A stretch of 55,996 nucleotides of DNA from Pseudomonas sp. GM50 (GCF_000282375.1 NZ_AKJK01000103.1:1-55996), one strand, 5' to 3'. Numbered from the stretch's first letter, positions 16,414 to 24,528 are shown. Program-made: numbers and translations. The notes: generated by a model from the letters alone, not told the origin.

Positions 16414-17835
16414 ATGAAATCAGATATGCATGAAATAGCTGAACAACCCGCATTACAGCGCACGCTCAGCAATCGTCACATTCAACTAATGGCCATGGGC
16501 GGCGCCATTGGTACGGGGCTGTTCATGGGCTCCGGCAAGATCATCGCCCTGTCCGGCACCTCGATCATACTTATCTATATGATCATCGGTCTTTTTGTTT
16601 ACTTCGTTATGCGTGCCATGGGAGAGCTGCTTTTATCTAACCTGAACTTCAAAAGCTTTGCTGACTTTGCCGGGGCCTACCTCGGCCCTCGTGCGGCCTT
16701 CTTTCTCGGTTGGTCATACTGGTTGAGCTGGAGCGTGGCCGTTGTAGGAGATGCAGTGGTCGTTGGCGGGTTCTTTCAATACTGGTTCCCTGATGTACCG
16801 GCCTGGATCCCCGCCATCGGCATGATGCTGACCCTGTTCGCCTTGAATGTGCTCACCGTCAAACTGTTCGGCGAGGTTGAATTCTGGTTCGCGATCATCA
16901 AGATAATCGCAGTCGTCGCGCTGATCTCCGTGAGTGTGGTGCTGATTGCCAGCTCCTTCGTCTCACCCACGGGAGTCACGGCTTCCCTGACGCACCTGCT
17001 GGACAAGCAGGCCGCCTTCCCCAACGGCCTGTTCGGCTTCTTCGCCGGCTTTCAGATGGCGATCTTTTCGTTCGCGGGCACGGAGTTAATTGGCACCGCG
17101 GCCGCCGAAACCAAGTCGCCCGAAAAAACGCTGCCCAAAGCCATCAATTCCATACCGCTCAGGATCATCCTTTTTTATGTTCTGTCCCTGGTCTGCATCA
17201 TCGCGGTGACCTCGTGGCAGCAGGTATCGCCCAACAAAAGTCCCTTTGTCGAACTGTTCCTGATCGCGGGTTTTCCAGCGGCGGCCGGCATTGTCAACTT
17301 TGTGGTGCTGACCTCTGCGGCATCTTCCGCCAACAGCGGCGTGTTCTCGTCCAGCCGCATGTTGTTCGGCCTGGCCGACCTGGGTAACGCACCCGGTATT
17401 TTCAGACGGCTGTCGAAAAACAGCGTTCCGCTCATCAGCCTGGCCTTCACGACCTTTCTGATGCTGCTGGGTGTGCTGCTGCTGTTCATCATCCCTGAAG
17501 TCATGACTGCCTTTACCATCGTGTCGACGGTGTCGGCCATCCTGGTGATCTTTACCTGGTCGACCATCCTGGCGTCCTACATCGCGTATCGCAAAGCAAG
17601 GCCCGACCTGCATGCGCAATCGCGGTACAAAATGCCTGGGGGCGTGCCGATGGCGTGGTTCTCCCTCGCATTCCTTGCATTTGTGCTGTGCCTGCTGGCT
17701 CTTCGGCCAGACACCCGTCTTGCACTGTGCGTAATGCCTGCATGGTTCATTTGGTTGGCCATCGCGTACCAATTCTCACATTTCAGGAGCAGGAACCAGG
17801 CCAGCCACGCGGCAGGATCACTTCTCAAAGAATGA
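16414..17835 (+). CDS. APC-family amino-acid permease (CycA/AAT-like)
   Basis: About 473 residues, 12 transmembrane helices. It opens with LSNRHIQLMAMGGAIGTGLF, the AAT-subfamily signature, with the unwound TM1 GAIGTGLF, and shows the conserved FAGTELIGTAAAET of TM6 and the KMPGG loop near residue 410. Overall it most resembles D-serine/D-alanine/glycine transporter CycA and relatives, but substrate cannot be fixed from this. ATG at 16414 has AAGAGG seven bases upstream (a GTG directly before it is also in frame). It is third in the deacetylase cluster, 110 bases after the cyclodeaminase; an AACAATAA stretch lies in that gap (16349-16356), a possible Hfq/Crc site though far from the start. 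Confidence 0.87.
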   Translation: MKSDMHEIAEQPALQRTLSNRHIQLMAMGGAIGTGLFMGSGKIIALSGTSIILIYMIIGLFVYFVMRAMGELLLSNLNFKSFADFAGAYLGPRAAFFLGWSYWLSWSVAVVGDAVVVGGFFQYWFPDVPAWIPAIGMMLTLFALNVLTVKLFGEVEFWFAIIKIIAVVALISVSVVLIASSFVSPTGVTASLTHLLDKQAAFPNGLFGFFAGFQMAIFSFAGTELIGTAAAETKSPEKTLPKAINSIPLRIILFYVLSLVCIIAVTSWQQVSPNKSPFVELFLIAGFPAAAGIVNFVVLTSAASSANSGVFSSSRMLFGLADLGNAPGIFRRLSKNSVPLISLAFTTFLMLLGVLLLFIIPEVMTAFTIVSTVSAILVIFTWSTILASYIAYRKARPDLHAQSRYKMPGGVPMAWFSLAFLAFVLCLLALRPDTRLALCVMPAWFIWLAIAYQFSHFRSRNQASHAAGSLLKE

Positions 17836-17852
17836 TCCATTGCACACTAAAA

Positions 17853-17896
17853 CCTGCATGCAAAAACCTGCACGCAAAAAACCGCACGCAAAAAAA
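17853..17896. repeat. Three short tandem units CCTGCAYGCAAAAA
   Basis: Three imperfect copies of about 14-15 bases (CCTGCATGCAAAAA, CCTGCACGCAAAAAA, CCGCACGCAAAAAAA) lie between the permease stop and the terminator hairpin. The last A-run supplies the U-run of the minus-strand terminator that follows. No function is visible; probably slippage-derived. Confidence 0.5.
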
Positions 17897-17923
17897 GTCC
17901 CGTGACCGAATGAGGCACGGGAC
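17897..17923 (-). terminator. Rho-independent terminator of the lipoprotein gene
   Basis: The stem GTCCCGTG/CACGGGAC (17897-17923) is followed on the minus strand by seven T residues (17890-17896), 55 bases past the stop of the lipoprotein gene at 17979. On the plus strand the hairpin is followed by A residues, so it mainly serves the minus strand. Confidence 0.85.
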
Positions 17924-17978
17924 AAAAAATTGGTTGGTTGCGGCCAACCAAAGGAGCATTTTTAAAAGCGGTTACCGG

Positions 17979-18320
17979 TTACAGGCATTCCTGCGCGGCA
18001 CGTTCGAAACTCGAAGGCATGAAGTTCGATGCCAGCAAGTGGCGCTCATACAAAAACACCTTGCCGCCATTCGGGGCCTTGTAGGCTTCGAGAACGTTGT
18101 CTGCCGCGACTTTGCTCGGCACCACGATCCGGTAGCTGCGCTGGGTTTGCGAGACCGTCGGGTTCAGTGCGCTGCCCTGCAACTTCGGAATCACGCAGTC
18201 GGCGTACTCGGCAGGCGTTTTTTTCGTCTGGAAGGTCTGCGTCGGGTCGTTCGGCGCGGAGGCGCAACCGGCCAGCAGCAAAGAGGCGAAAGCCATGACA
18301 GGAACAAATAAAGGGCGCAT
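17979..18320 (-). CDS. Small lipoprotein of unknown function
   Basis: 113 residues with a lipoprotein signal peptide and a clear lipobox (FASLLLAGC, Cys19). The mature part, about 95 residues, has a conserved-looking TPAEYADCVIPKLQG and RSYRIVVPS core and ends with AQECL; Cys42 and the penultimate Cys could form a disulfide. Position +2 after Cys is Ala, favouring the outer membrane by the usual Lol rule. I do not recognise a named family. Single gene with its own terminator. Confidence 0.8.
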   Translation of the reverse strand: MRPLFVPVMAFASLLLAGCASAPNDPTQTFQTKKTPAEYADCVIPKLQGSALNPTVSQTQRSYRIVVPSKVAADNVLEAYKAPNGGKVFLYERHLLASNFMPSSFERAAQECL

Positions 18321-18466
18321 CGGTGAAGTCCTGAAAATAAAAAGTCTGGTTCATTGAGCAGCGTCTTCGATGGAGGCGATTTTCCACCTTTGCCCAACAA
18401 ACCAGAACTTGCGTTCCTTGATTGTCACTATTACTTGAACCGATAGTTACGCCGCGCTATCGCGGG

Positions 18467-18871
18467 TCAGCTCTTGATGGTTTCAGGAAGCTTGGCGATC
18501 ACCTTGATCTCGAACTCAAAGCCATACAGCCACGTGACCCCGACAGCGGTTAATGTCGGGTGCGGTGCGTTACCCCAGAACTCCGGCACAACCTTCCAGA
18601 TCGTCTCGAACTTCTCTTGCGGATCGACGATGAAGACCGTTATGTCAATCACGTCGTCGAAGGTGCAACCGGCAGATCCCAGGATCGCGTTCAGATTGTT
18701 AAATGCGAGCCGAACCTGGGTCTCCAGGTCGGGCTCGGGTGAGCCGTCTTCGGTACTACCGACTTGCCCCGAAACGAATAAAAAGCCATTGGACCGGATA
18801 GCCGGCGAATAGCGATTGCGCTCATAAAGCGCTTGGCGTCCGGGCGGAAAAACAACATCACGCTTGGTCAT
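18467..18871 (-). CDS. RidA/YjgF/Rid family protein
   Basis: A 134-residue protein of the Rid superfamily, whose archetype hydrolyses reactive enamine/imine intermediates formed by PLP enzymes. The fold is recognisable from YSPAIRSNGFLFVSGQVG, the LETQVRLAFNNLNAILGSAG helix and the VDITVFIVDP-like strand. The strictly conserved Arg of RidA (in an RxxxE context near residue 105) is not evident; the stretch here is NAPHPTLTAVGVTWLYG, so it belongs to another Rid subgroup and may not act on the RidA imines. It is divergent from a LysR gene (144 bases between starts), which probably regulates it. Confidence 0.85.
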   Translation of the reverse strand: MTKRDVVFPPGRQALYERNRYSPAIRSNGFLFVSGQVGSTEDGSPEPDLETQVRLAFNNLNAILGSAGCTFDDVIDITVFIVDPQEKFETIWKVVPEFWGNAPHPTLTAVGVTWLYGFEFEIKVIAKLPETIKS

Positions 18872-19015
18872 ACAGTGCCTCCTTCAACGGATCAAAGCCG
18901 ACCCGCAATTAATGATGAAAGAGACTTTAAGGACTTGTGCCGGCCCGATAAACGAGCAACTGTAGCCATCACTGTTTGTAAAACCCAAACAATCCAATAG
19001 ATATCCGGGGCAGAA

Positions 19016-19942
19016 ATGGACCGTTTCGATGCGATGCTGGCATTTGCTCGGGTGGTGGAAACGGGCAGCTTCACCAAGGCGGCCGAAACACTGCATATGA
19101 GCAAGACGACTGTGACGCAACTGGTGCAGCAGTTGGAGGCCCGGTTACGCGTCAAATTACTCAACCGCACGACGCGCAAGGTCAACGTAACGGCCGACGG
19201 CGCCGTCTATTACGAGCGCGTCGTACGTTTGTTGGCTGACATGGACGATGCCGAGACTAGCCTGTCCAGCGCCTCGGCCCTGCCCCGGGGCCGGCTGCGA
19301 GTGGATGTGCCGAGCCCGTTGGCCAGCATGATTCTGGTGCCGGCGATGCCTGCGTTTCATGCTCGATACCCTGACATCCAGATCGACATGGGCGTCAGCG
19401 ATCGCATCGTGGACATGATCGGTGAGCATGTCGATTGCGTTGTGCGCGGCGGCGAACTAACCGATCAGTCTCTGATGGCTCGGCGGGTAGGCGAACTCCA
19501 GTTGGGCGTTTATGCGGCACCGAGCTACCTGGAGCGCCTCGGTACACCGTCGCATCCGCAAGAGCTAGAAGATTCGCATCATCGTGTCGTCGGTTTCCTG
19601 TGGGCACGCACAGGCAAAGCCGTGCCTTATGCCATGCGCAGCAACAGCGAGAGCGTCCATATCAAGGGTCGCTATGTGTTGGCAGTCGACGATGGCAATG
19701 CCTACATCGCGGCCGGGCTGGCCGGCCTCGGAATTCTTTGGCTGCCAGACTACATGTCCAAACCATACGAAGCGCGCGGCGAGTTGGTCCGTTTGTTCGA
19801 AGATTGGCGCCTCGATCCGATGCCGATCTACGTGGCCTTTCCGCCGAACCGGCATATCAGCTTCAAGTTGCGCGTATTCATTGATTGGGTCGCTGAGTTG
19901 ATGGCACAGCATGCGCCTGTCACGGACCGGCATGATTCGTGA
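19016..19942 (+). CDS. LysR family transcriptional regulator
   Basis: 308 residues. The N-terminal winged helix reads MLAFARVVETGSFTKAAETL, with the recognition helix SKTTVTQLVQQLEARLRVKL and LLNRTTRKVNVT typical of the CrgA/DntR-like LysR branch. A substrate-binding domain follows (LRVDVPSPLA, VRGGELTDQSLMARRVG, AGLGILWLPDYM). It is divergent from the Rid-family gene, the usual arrangement of a LysR regulator with its target. A strong hairpin terminator lies 26 bases after the stop. Confidence 0.9.
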   Translation: MDRFDAMLAFARVVETGSFTKAAETLHMSKTTVTQLVQQLEARLRVKLLNRTTRKVNVTADGAVYYERVVRLLADMDDAETSLSSASALPRGRLRVDVPSPLASMILVPAMPAFHARYPDIQIDMGVSDRIVDMIGEHVDCVVRGGELTDQSLMARRVGELQLGVYAAPSYLERLGTPSHPQELEDSHHRVVGFLWARTGKAVPYAMRSNSESVHIKGRYVLAVDDGNAYIAAGLAGLGILWLPDYMSKPYEARGELVRLFEDWRLDPMPIYVAFPPNRHISFKLRVFIDWVAELMAQHAPVTDRHDS

Positions 19943-19968
19943 GGCAACAGGATTCTGACCTGGATAAA

Positions 19969-19997
19969 ACCAAGCCCCGCCAAAAGCGGGGCTTGGT
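19969..19997. terminator. Bidirectional hairpin terminator between LysR and KGG genes
   Basis: The perfect stem ACCAAGCCCCGC/GCGGGGCTTGGT, with a 5-base CAAAA loop, sits between the convergent LysR (stop 19942) and KGG-protein (stop 20013) genes. On the plus side GTATTTC follows and on the minus side TTTTATCC, so the minus-strand gene has the better U-run. Confidence 0.8.
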
Positions 19998-20012
19998 GTA
20001 TTTCACTCGGCA

Positions 20013-20312
20013 TCAGGGTTTACGCCCGCCGCCGGGATATTGCCCTCCTCCTTTTTTGCCTGCGTCAGATGATTTCTCTCTGTCTTCGACAAAGGTGCCT
20101 GGGCGGCCTCCTCCCTGTCCGCTGCCAGAACGATTGGTATCACTGGATTGACGGCCCCCTGAGGCCTGTCCACCTTTTTTGCCGGCTTCGGAGGCGCGTT
20201 GCGGATCGTTCATCATACCGCCGCCCGACTCCCCGCCTTTTCTACCGGCTTCGTTGGCTTTTCCAGGGTCATTGGCAAAATTGCCTGGGTTCTTGTTTCC
20301 GGTGTTAGCCAT
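20013..20312 (-). CDS. KGG-repeat general stress protein (YciG-like)
   Basis: A 99-residue hydrophilic, glycine-rich protein made of three stress-induced KGG repeats (DPGKANEAGRKGGES, DPQRASEAGKKGGQA, DREKSSDAGKKGGGQ). Such proteins are induced in stationary phase or by desiccation and are intrinsically disordered; in some bacteria they affect motility and heat or acid tolerance. I use ATG 20312 (MANTGNKNPGNFANDP), the family's usual start, rather than the ATG 15 bases upstream. The neighbouring stress-like genes fit a general stress response. Confidence 0.85.
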   Translation of the reverse strand: MANTGNKNPGNFANDPGKANEAGRKGGESGGGMMNDPQRASEAGKKGGQASGGRQSSDTNRSGSGQGGGRPGTFVEDREKSSDAGKKGGGQYPGGGRKP

Positions 20313-20602
20313 TTCCGTTCTCCTCATTGTTATTCACGAGCCTTCGTCATCGGCTCGTCTAATTCCGAGGTTTTCTGCGATTGAAAGTTTGAACTGATCT
20401 GCCGTTCTTGCGACAAGCGGATCGGGATGATTAGTTCCAGAAAACTCCGGATGTGGCGACTAATGGGTGTGAGTAAAACGAGTATAAAAATGAGTTCCGG
20501 TTATACAAATTGATGAAAGAAAAGCGCGTTGAGGTCTGGCATCATTCAAGCAGTTACGCTGAACTGTCAGCTCTCTAATTTATCCTGTATGGAGGTACGT
20601 CG

Positions 20603-21160
20603 ATGACCGAGCACATCGTCCACTTTCATTGCCAGATTGATCAGGGCACGATGGAACGCTTCAGGGACTGCTGCCTCGACGCCATCGACCAGGGCGCCTC
20701 CTCCTTACTGCTGAATCTCTCCACCAGCGGCGGCAGCACCAATTTTGGTTTCGCCCTCTATACCTTCCTCAAATCCCTGCCGGTGCCGCTGTGTGCGATC
20801 AATGCCGGCAACATCGAGTCGATGGGCATCATCATGTACCTGGCCGCCGGACGAAGGATCACCGCGCCCCATTCGCGGTTTCTGATTCACCCCATGAATT
20901 GGTACTTCAGCCAAAGCTCGGTCGACCATCAACGGCTGCGCGAATACCTCTCAAGCCTGGATAACGACCTCGCGCGGTATGTGCAAATCTTTGCCCTGGA
21001 AACCGCCCACGCGGATACCAAACTGGACATTTTCCATTGCCTTTCAGCGGAAGAAAAAGTAATCGCGGCGCATGAATCCCTGGCCTACGGAATCGCCCAC
21101 GAAATGCATCAGATGGTGTTTGCCGATAACGTCAAACACTGGAAAATCAGTGGCGGCTGA
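20603..21160 (+). CDS. ClpP-like serine protease domain protein
   Basis: 185 residues of the ClpP/crotonase fold. The nucleophile lies in NIESMGIIMYLAAG, equivalent to ClpP ASMGAFLL, and the catalytic His in RFLIHPMNW, as in ClpP RFMIHQP. An LNLSTSGGSTNFGFALYTFL glycine loop corresponds to the ClpP oxyanion/GG region. The third triad member is less clear; D residues around SLDNDLARYV are candidates. It is not the housekeeping ClpP: it lacks the N-terminal loops and is alone without clpX. ATG 20603 follows GGAGGT. Comparable orphan ClpP-like proteins exist in Pseudomonas; substrate and any ATPase partner are unknown. Confidence 0.8.
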   Translation: MTEHIVHFHCQIDQGTMERFRDCCLDAIDQGASSLLLNLSTSGGSTNFGFALYTFLKSLPVPLCAINAGNIESMGIIMYLAAGRRITAPHSRFLIHPMNWYFSQSSVDHQRLREYLSSLDNDLARYVQIFALETAHADTKLDIFHCLSAEEKVIAAHESLAYGIAHEMHQMVFADNVKHWKISGG

Positions 21161-21244
21161 CGCACGTTCCAGATGGCCTCGATACCGATACACCGGGCTC
21201 GACGGGACGTCTGTGCAAGACCTCCCGCCTTGCCCTGATACCTG

Positions 21245-22069
21245 TCAAGAAGTCCCCAAGCCACGCGACAGATCGGCCGAGGTTTCGGACGCAGTCTTGC
21301 GCATCTCTCCCGTTTCTCCCGCGATTGACGCATGGGGCTCCGTGGTTTCCATCACCTTTTCGCGCACCGCCTCATAGCCCTCCCGTGCTTGCCGTTTGAC
21401 CTTGCCGGTGAGGCTTGCGCTGGTCCTGCCCAGATAGCGACGCTCCGTCGCGGTGGTCGGTAGCGCTGCGCCCAGTAACGCTCCCACCGCTATACCGACC
21501 GCAGCCATCATCAGTGGTTGCTCCTTGAGCAGGTGATTGAACTGGTCACCCATTTCATGAGTCCTGCGCGCCAGGCGATCACTGGTGTCATGGACGGCGT
21601 GACTGAGGTGATCGGTCTTCGCATGCAGGCTATCGCTCAGGTGAGCGGCCTTACCCTTGACCGCCTGATAGCTGTCCTTGAGCGAATCAGTGGTGTTGTG
21701 CAGACGCTGTCGGGCGCTGTCCATGCCATCGGCGAGCCCTTCGGCCAAGTCATCGGCCCAGTCGACATCCGGCTCGACGCGATATTCCCGGGGTGTTGGC
21801 GGGCGATTCTGGCTCATCATCAACCACATCAGCCCGACCGAGGTCAGCACTGCGGGCACGGGATTGTTGCGCACGCTGGTGCCCAGGTTGGTCAGGAAGG
21901 TCGAGCCGTTGCTTTGCATCATCAGCAGCGCCTGATCGAACATCTGGCCAGGGGTAAACTTGCTTTCCAGCGCGTCGACGATATGCCCGATGTTCTCCCG
22001 TTGCGCATCGATTTCACGCTCGATGGTTTCCGGGCTCTTGGCCGCTTCGGTTTCGAATTCTCGGTTCAT
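21245..22069 (-). CDS. DUF3618-type membrane-associated protein
   Basis: 274 residues. The N-terminus SPETIEREIDAQRENIGHIV fits DUF3618, a short helical motif found near membrane stress proteins. There is a first hydrophobic segment (VPAVLTSVGLMWLMMS, about 72-87), a long amphipathic helical section with 11-mer-like repeats (SLKDSYQAVKGKAAHLSDSL), and a second glycine-rich hydrophobic helix (MMAAVGIAVGALLGAALP). The coiled-coil part resembles LEA/apolipoprotein-like stress proteins. The gene overlaps the preceding holin-like gene by four bases (ATGA), so the three minus-strand genes form an operon. Function unknown; envelope protection under stress is inferred. Confidence 0.78.
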   Translation of the reverse strand: MNREFETEAAKSPETIEREIDAQRENIGHIVDALESKFTPGQMFDQALLMMQSNGSTFLTNLGTSVRNNPVPAVLTSVGLMWLMMSQNRPPTPREYRVEPDVDWADDLAEGLADGMDSARQRLHNTTDSLKDSYQAVKGKAAHLSDSLHAKTDHLSHAVHDTSDRLARRTHEMGDQFNHLLKEQPLMMAAVGIAVGALLGAALPTTATERRYLGRTSASLTGKVKRQAREGYEAVREKVMETTEPHASIAGETGEMRKTASETSADLSRGLGTS

Positions 22070-22512
22070 GACACTTTCCTCCGCAGGGCTTCCTGGTCTT
22101 TGTTCAACGCGTCCAGGGTGCGATCAGGCTTGAAGTGGGAAGGCTCGAATTGTTTTTTGCCTGCCTGCAGCATCACGAATCCGATGACCATCACCACGAC
22201 GCCGACAATCAGCGCGGCCAGCCAGGGCGCCATCACCATGCTCAAGGCGTAGACGACCGCCATCAGCACAATGATGAACCCGGCGAGCAGCACAATGGCG
22301 CCGCCGACGACCCCGGCAATCCCTGCTTTCAACGTCGTCAGGCTGGCCTGCAATTCCACCTTGGCCAACGCCAGCTCCTTGGTGAATAACGCCGGTACTT
22401 CCCGAGTTAACTGCCGCAATAAACCGACCACGGAAGCGTCATGATCAACCGTCGTGACAGACGGTGTGACGGGTGGTGTGGGTTGCAGTTCTGGATCGTT
22501 TCTGTTCATCAC
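22066..22512 (-). CDS. Phage-holin-superfamily (Holin-X/YqjE-like) membrane protein
   Basis: 148 residues with a cytoplasmic N-terminus, an amphipathic helix (LLRQLTREVPALFTKELALA), and two long hydrophobic helices (IVLLAGFIIVLMAVVYALSM and WLAALIVGVVVMVIGFVML). This is the layout of the putative holin-superfamily III (YqjE) proteins that accompany DUF3618/YqjD-type genes, where they anchor stress proteins or ribosomes at the membrane rather than lyse cells. It shares four bases with both its neighbours (ATGA overlaps). Confidence 0.82.
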   Translation of the reverse strand: MMNRNDPELQPTPPVTPSVTTVDHDASVVGLLRQLTREVPALFTKELALAKVELQASLTTLKAGIAGVVGGAIVLLAGFIIVLMAVVYALSMVMAPWLAALIVGVVVMVIGFVMLQAGKKQFEPSHFKPDRTLDALNKDQEALRRKVS

Positions 22513-23150
22513 CGTTCTCCTGTGAAGGGGCTGGACCCCGGCATTGAGGAACTATCGCCACGATGGTCGGGCGCGCTCGGCGTGGACGGCGTGATGCCAG
22601 TGGCCAACCCGGGCGACAAATCGCCTCCGGATGGCATCGAAGTTTCATACAGTCCTTGCGAGCCATCGCCACTGAACGTGGGTGTGCTGCTTTGGGCGGC
22701 GAACTCACGGTCGGTCGTTGTCGGCAAGATCGCCGTGCCCGCTTTCAGGAACCGCGACAGACCGAACCCCACCGCGATGCTGCCGACAATGAACAACCCT
22801 GGATTGTCGCGTGCCAGGTCAGCGCCATCGTGCAAAAGCTCTTCGGCACTTTTGCTGCGCAATTTTCCCGCCAGGCTGCTCATGCTGTCGGCCATGTCTG
22901 CCAGGTAGTCGGACATCCCGAACGTATCGTTCGTCCTGATCTCGGAAACGACTGACTGGGCGCCTCTGGCCAATGCTTCAATCTGATCCGCTGCGGTATC
23001 GCGGTATTGGCCGAATTGCTCATCGGCCTGATGCCGCGCACCGCCTATCGCTTCGGTAACCTCCTCCTTTAAATGCTGAAAGTTTTGTTCGGAGCCTGCG
23101 GGATCCCGAGGGGCATCCGGTTGTCCGGTCCTGCTGTCTGGAATAGTCAT
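22509..23150 (-). CDS. Hydrophilic helical protein with one membrane segment, first gene of stress operon
   Basis: About 213 residues from the ATG at 23150 (MTIPDSRTGQ); nine codons upstream are open. It has a charged N-terminal region with a YqjD-like helical stretch (HLKEEVTEAIGGARHQADEQ), a conserved-looking DYLADMADSMSSLAGKLRSK segment, then one glycine-containing hydrophobic helix (NPGLFIVGSIAVGFGLSRFL, about 145-164) and a disordered Ser/Gly/Pro tail. The topology matches tail-anchored ElaB/YqjD-type proteins with an extra tail. It is coupled by a four-base overlap to the holin-like gene. No catalytic motif; function unknown. Confidence 0.75.
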   Translation of the reverse strand: MTIPDSRTGQPDAPRDPAGSEQNFQHLKEEVTEAIGGARHQADEQFGQYRDTAADQIEALARGAQSVVSEIRTNDTFGMSDYLADMADSMSSLAGKLRSKSAEELLHDGADLARDNPGLFIVGSIAVGFGLSRFLKAGTAILPTTTDREFAAQSSTPTFSGDGSQGLYETSMPSGGDLSPGLATGITPSTPSAPDHRGDSSSMPGSSPFTGER

Positions 23151-23303
23151 GTCATCCCTCGCCTTCGTAATGAACACGTCAGGAAGTGGCCGCGGTGTGC
23201 CCGCGGTGGTGCTTCATTGCAGATGACGAGGGTGTCTGGCGGGGAGTTCCAAGCAGATGATGAAGTGATAAAAAACGCGCCGCAGGTATTTGCGAGAGCG
23301 GAA

Positions 23304-23397
23304 CCTGTGGGAGCGGGCTTGCTCGCGAAAGCGATGTGTCAGGCGACATCAATGTTGAATGTGCCGCCGTCTTCGCGAGCAAGCCCGCTCCCACAGG
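23304..23397. repeat. Inverted REP pair
   Basis: CCTGTGGGAGCGGGCTTGCT (from 23304) and its inverted copy ending at 23397 flank a 40-base spacer. This is the common Pseudomonas REP doublet. It separates the stress operon promoter region from the exported NTF2-like gene. Confidence 0.85.
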
Positions 23398-23495
23398 ATT
23401 GCGTTTCATTGACTGACTGGATGCATCCCGTAACAAAAATCTGCTAAGTTGTACGATGACAGACGAGATACGTACCTCTTGCCTGTCATCCCTAT

Positions 23496-23503
23496 AACAA
23501 CAA
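23496..23503 (+). promoter_or_regulatory. Candidate Hfq/Crc (CA) motif overlapping the ribosome site
   Basis: AACAACAA matches the AAnAAnAA motif bound by Hfq with Crc in Pseudomonas catabolite repression. It overlaps the AAGGA ribosome site (23502-23506) of the gene at 23515, the position where such motifs repress translation. Motif match only. Confidence 0.45.
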
Positions 23504-23514
23504 GGAAAATACCC

Positions 23515-23946
23515 ATGAAAAAAACGAAATTGCTTATCGGCTTTTTGTGCCTCTTCAGCGGCTATGTGATGGCAGCCCCCTCCTCGGGTGAGAAGGATGT
23601 CGCCGTGGCGGTAGACCATCTGACGCAAGCCATGCTGACCAAGAACATTCCCCAACTGAATGCGCTCACCGCTGAAAACCTAACCTACGGCCATTCCAGC
23701 GGGAAAATCCAGGACAAGAAAGCGTTCATCGCCGACATCGAAACCGGAAAAAGCGCTTTCAAGACACTGGAAATGCAGGGGCAGACCATCACGCTGTCGG
23801 GTGATGTGGCGTTGGTCCGGCATCATTTTTCGGCACAAGCCATCAAGGGTGAAGAGATCGTTCCGACGGAAATCGAGAACTTCCAGGTCTGGCAGAAACA
23901 GAAAGGCAAATGGCTACTGGTAGGACGACAAGCGTTCCGTTTCTGA
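23515..23946 (+). CDS. Exported NTF2-like (DUF4440) protein
   Basis: 143 residues starting at ATG 23515 after AAGGA; the first 22 residues are a signal peptide (KLLIGFLCLFSGYVMAAPSS). The mature part has the cone-shaped SnoaL/NTF2 fold pattern: AVDHLTQAMLTKNIPQLNAL, LTAENLTYGHSSGKIQDKKA, and the strands VALVRHHFSAQAI, FQVWQKQKGKWLLVGRQAFR. Family members include ketosteroid isomerases and many proteins of unknown role. Periplasmic by the signal. Flanked on both sides by repeat elements. Confidence 0.82.
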   Translation: MKKTKLLIGFLCLFSGYVMAAPSSGEKDVAVAVDHLTQAMLTKNIPQLNALTAENLTYGHSSGKIQDKKAFIADIETGKSAFKTLEMQGQTITLSGDVALVRHHFSAQAIKGEEIVPTEIENFQVWQKQKGKWLLVGRQAFRF

Positions 23947-23968
23947 TTTCTGTCAGTTAAACATTGGC

Positions 23969-24065
23969 AGCCCGAAAAGATCGCAGCCTTTGGCAGCTCC
24001 TACGCCGACCGGGTACACCCACGAAAATCCGTAGGAGCTGCCGAAGGCTGCGATCTTTTCGGGCT
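23969..24065. repeat. Long palindromic repeat (AGCCCGAAAAGATCGCAGCC type)
   Basis: Arms of about 35 bases starting AGCCCGAAAAGATCGCAGCC at 23969 and ending with its complement at 24065 surround a 27-base centre. It is a different class from the REPs and follows the NTF2-like gene by 22 bases. The RNA would form a very stable hairpin and may block transcription or protect the 3' end. Confidence 0.85.
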
Positions 24066-24105
24066 CAATTGATGAGCCCACGGCTTATTGGCCTTAATCG
24101 ATCTA

Positions 24106-24244
24106 TCCAGCCTCTTTAGGCCTGACCCAACCCCAAGCCGCCGAGGTCATCACGCACCTGGCGTTTTACGTCGGCTGGCCGAAGGAGATGTTTGCTGTTC
24201 CTGTCCTGAAGGACGTATTCGCGTCACGCAAAGCCCAAGGATGA
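24106..24244 (+). pseudogene. Carboxymuconolactone decarboxylase-family C-terminal remnant
   Basis: The frame ending with TGA at 24242-24244 reads LTQPQAAEVITHLAFYVGWP then KEMFAVPVLKDVFASRKAQG, the C-terminal helix pair of CMD/AhpD-family proteins. There is no start and the frame is closed by a TAA just upstream, so only the last 45 residues remain, embedded among repeats. Confidence 0.75.
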
Positions 24245-24274
24245 AAAGCTAATGCCAGTCAGGTAAGCGCAATC

Positions 24275-24356
24275 CCTGTGGGAACGGGCTTGCCCGCGAA
24301 GAGGGAGTGTCAGTCGGCATTAATGTTGGCTGATACACCGCTATCGCGGGCAAGCC
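24275..24356. repeat. Inverted REP pair abutting the cupin remnant
   Basis: The left unit CCTGTGGGAACGGGCTTGCC starts at 24275; the right unit TCGCGGGCAAGCC (24344-24356) is inverted and incomplete, because it runs directly into the broken cupin gene at the codon for Trp in ARTAW. Confidence 0.8.
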
Positions 24357-24462
24357 ATGCCGTGCGAGCGCCGGGTTCGAAGGTGACTGTGCCGCCACTG
24401 ACCCGGGCCGGTGCAGTTGCTTTGAAAGGTGCATCGACGCGAACCGCGCCGGCGTCAGGCAT
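24355..24462 (-). pseudogene. Cupin-domain protein remnant broken by a REP
   Basis: On the minus strand the frame reads MPDAGAVRVDAPFKATAPAR then VSGGTVTFEPGARTAW. This matches the first part of small cupins whose next residues would normally be HTHPLGQTLIV, holding the metal ligands. Exactly at that point the REP begins, so the metal site is lost. CMD-family and cupin genes are frequent partners, and a CMD remnant lies 110 bases away on the opposite strand, so both are probably debris of one former locus. Confidence 0.7.
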
Positions 24463-24528
24463 CGCCGGCGTTTGCGTTGTTGGTGGATGCGCTGCGTTAT
24501 CGGGGGTGAAGGCTGTTTCCCACAAACA

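Noticed and set aside
20603..21160. Housekeeping ClpP
   Set aside because: The Ser and His motifs match, but sequence and length differ from true ClpP and clpX/lon neighbours are missing; called only ClpP-like.
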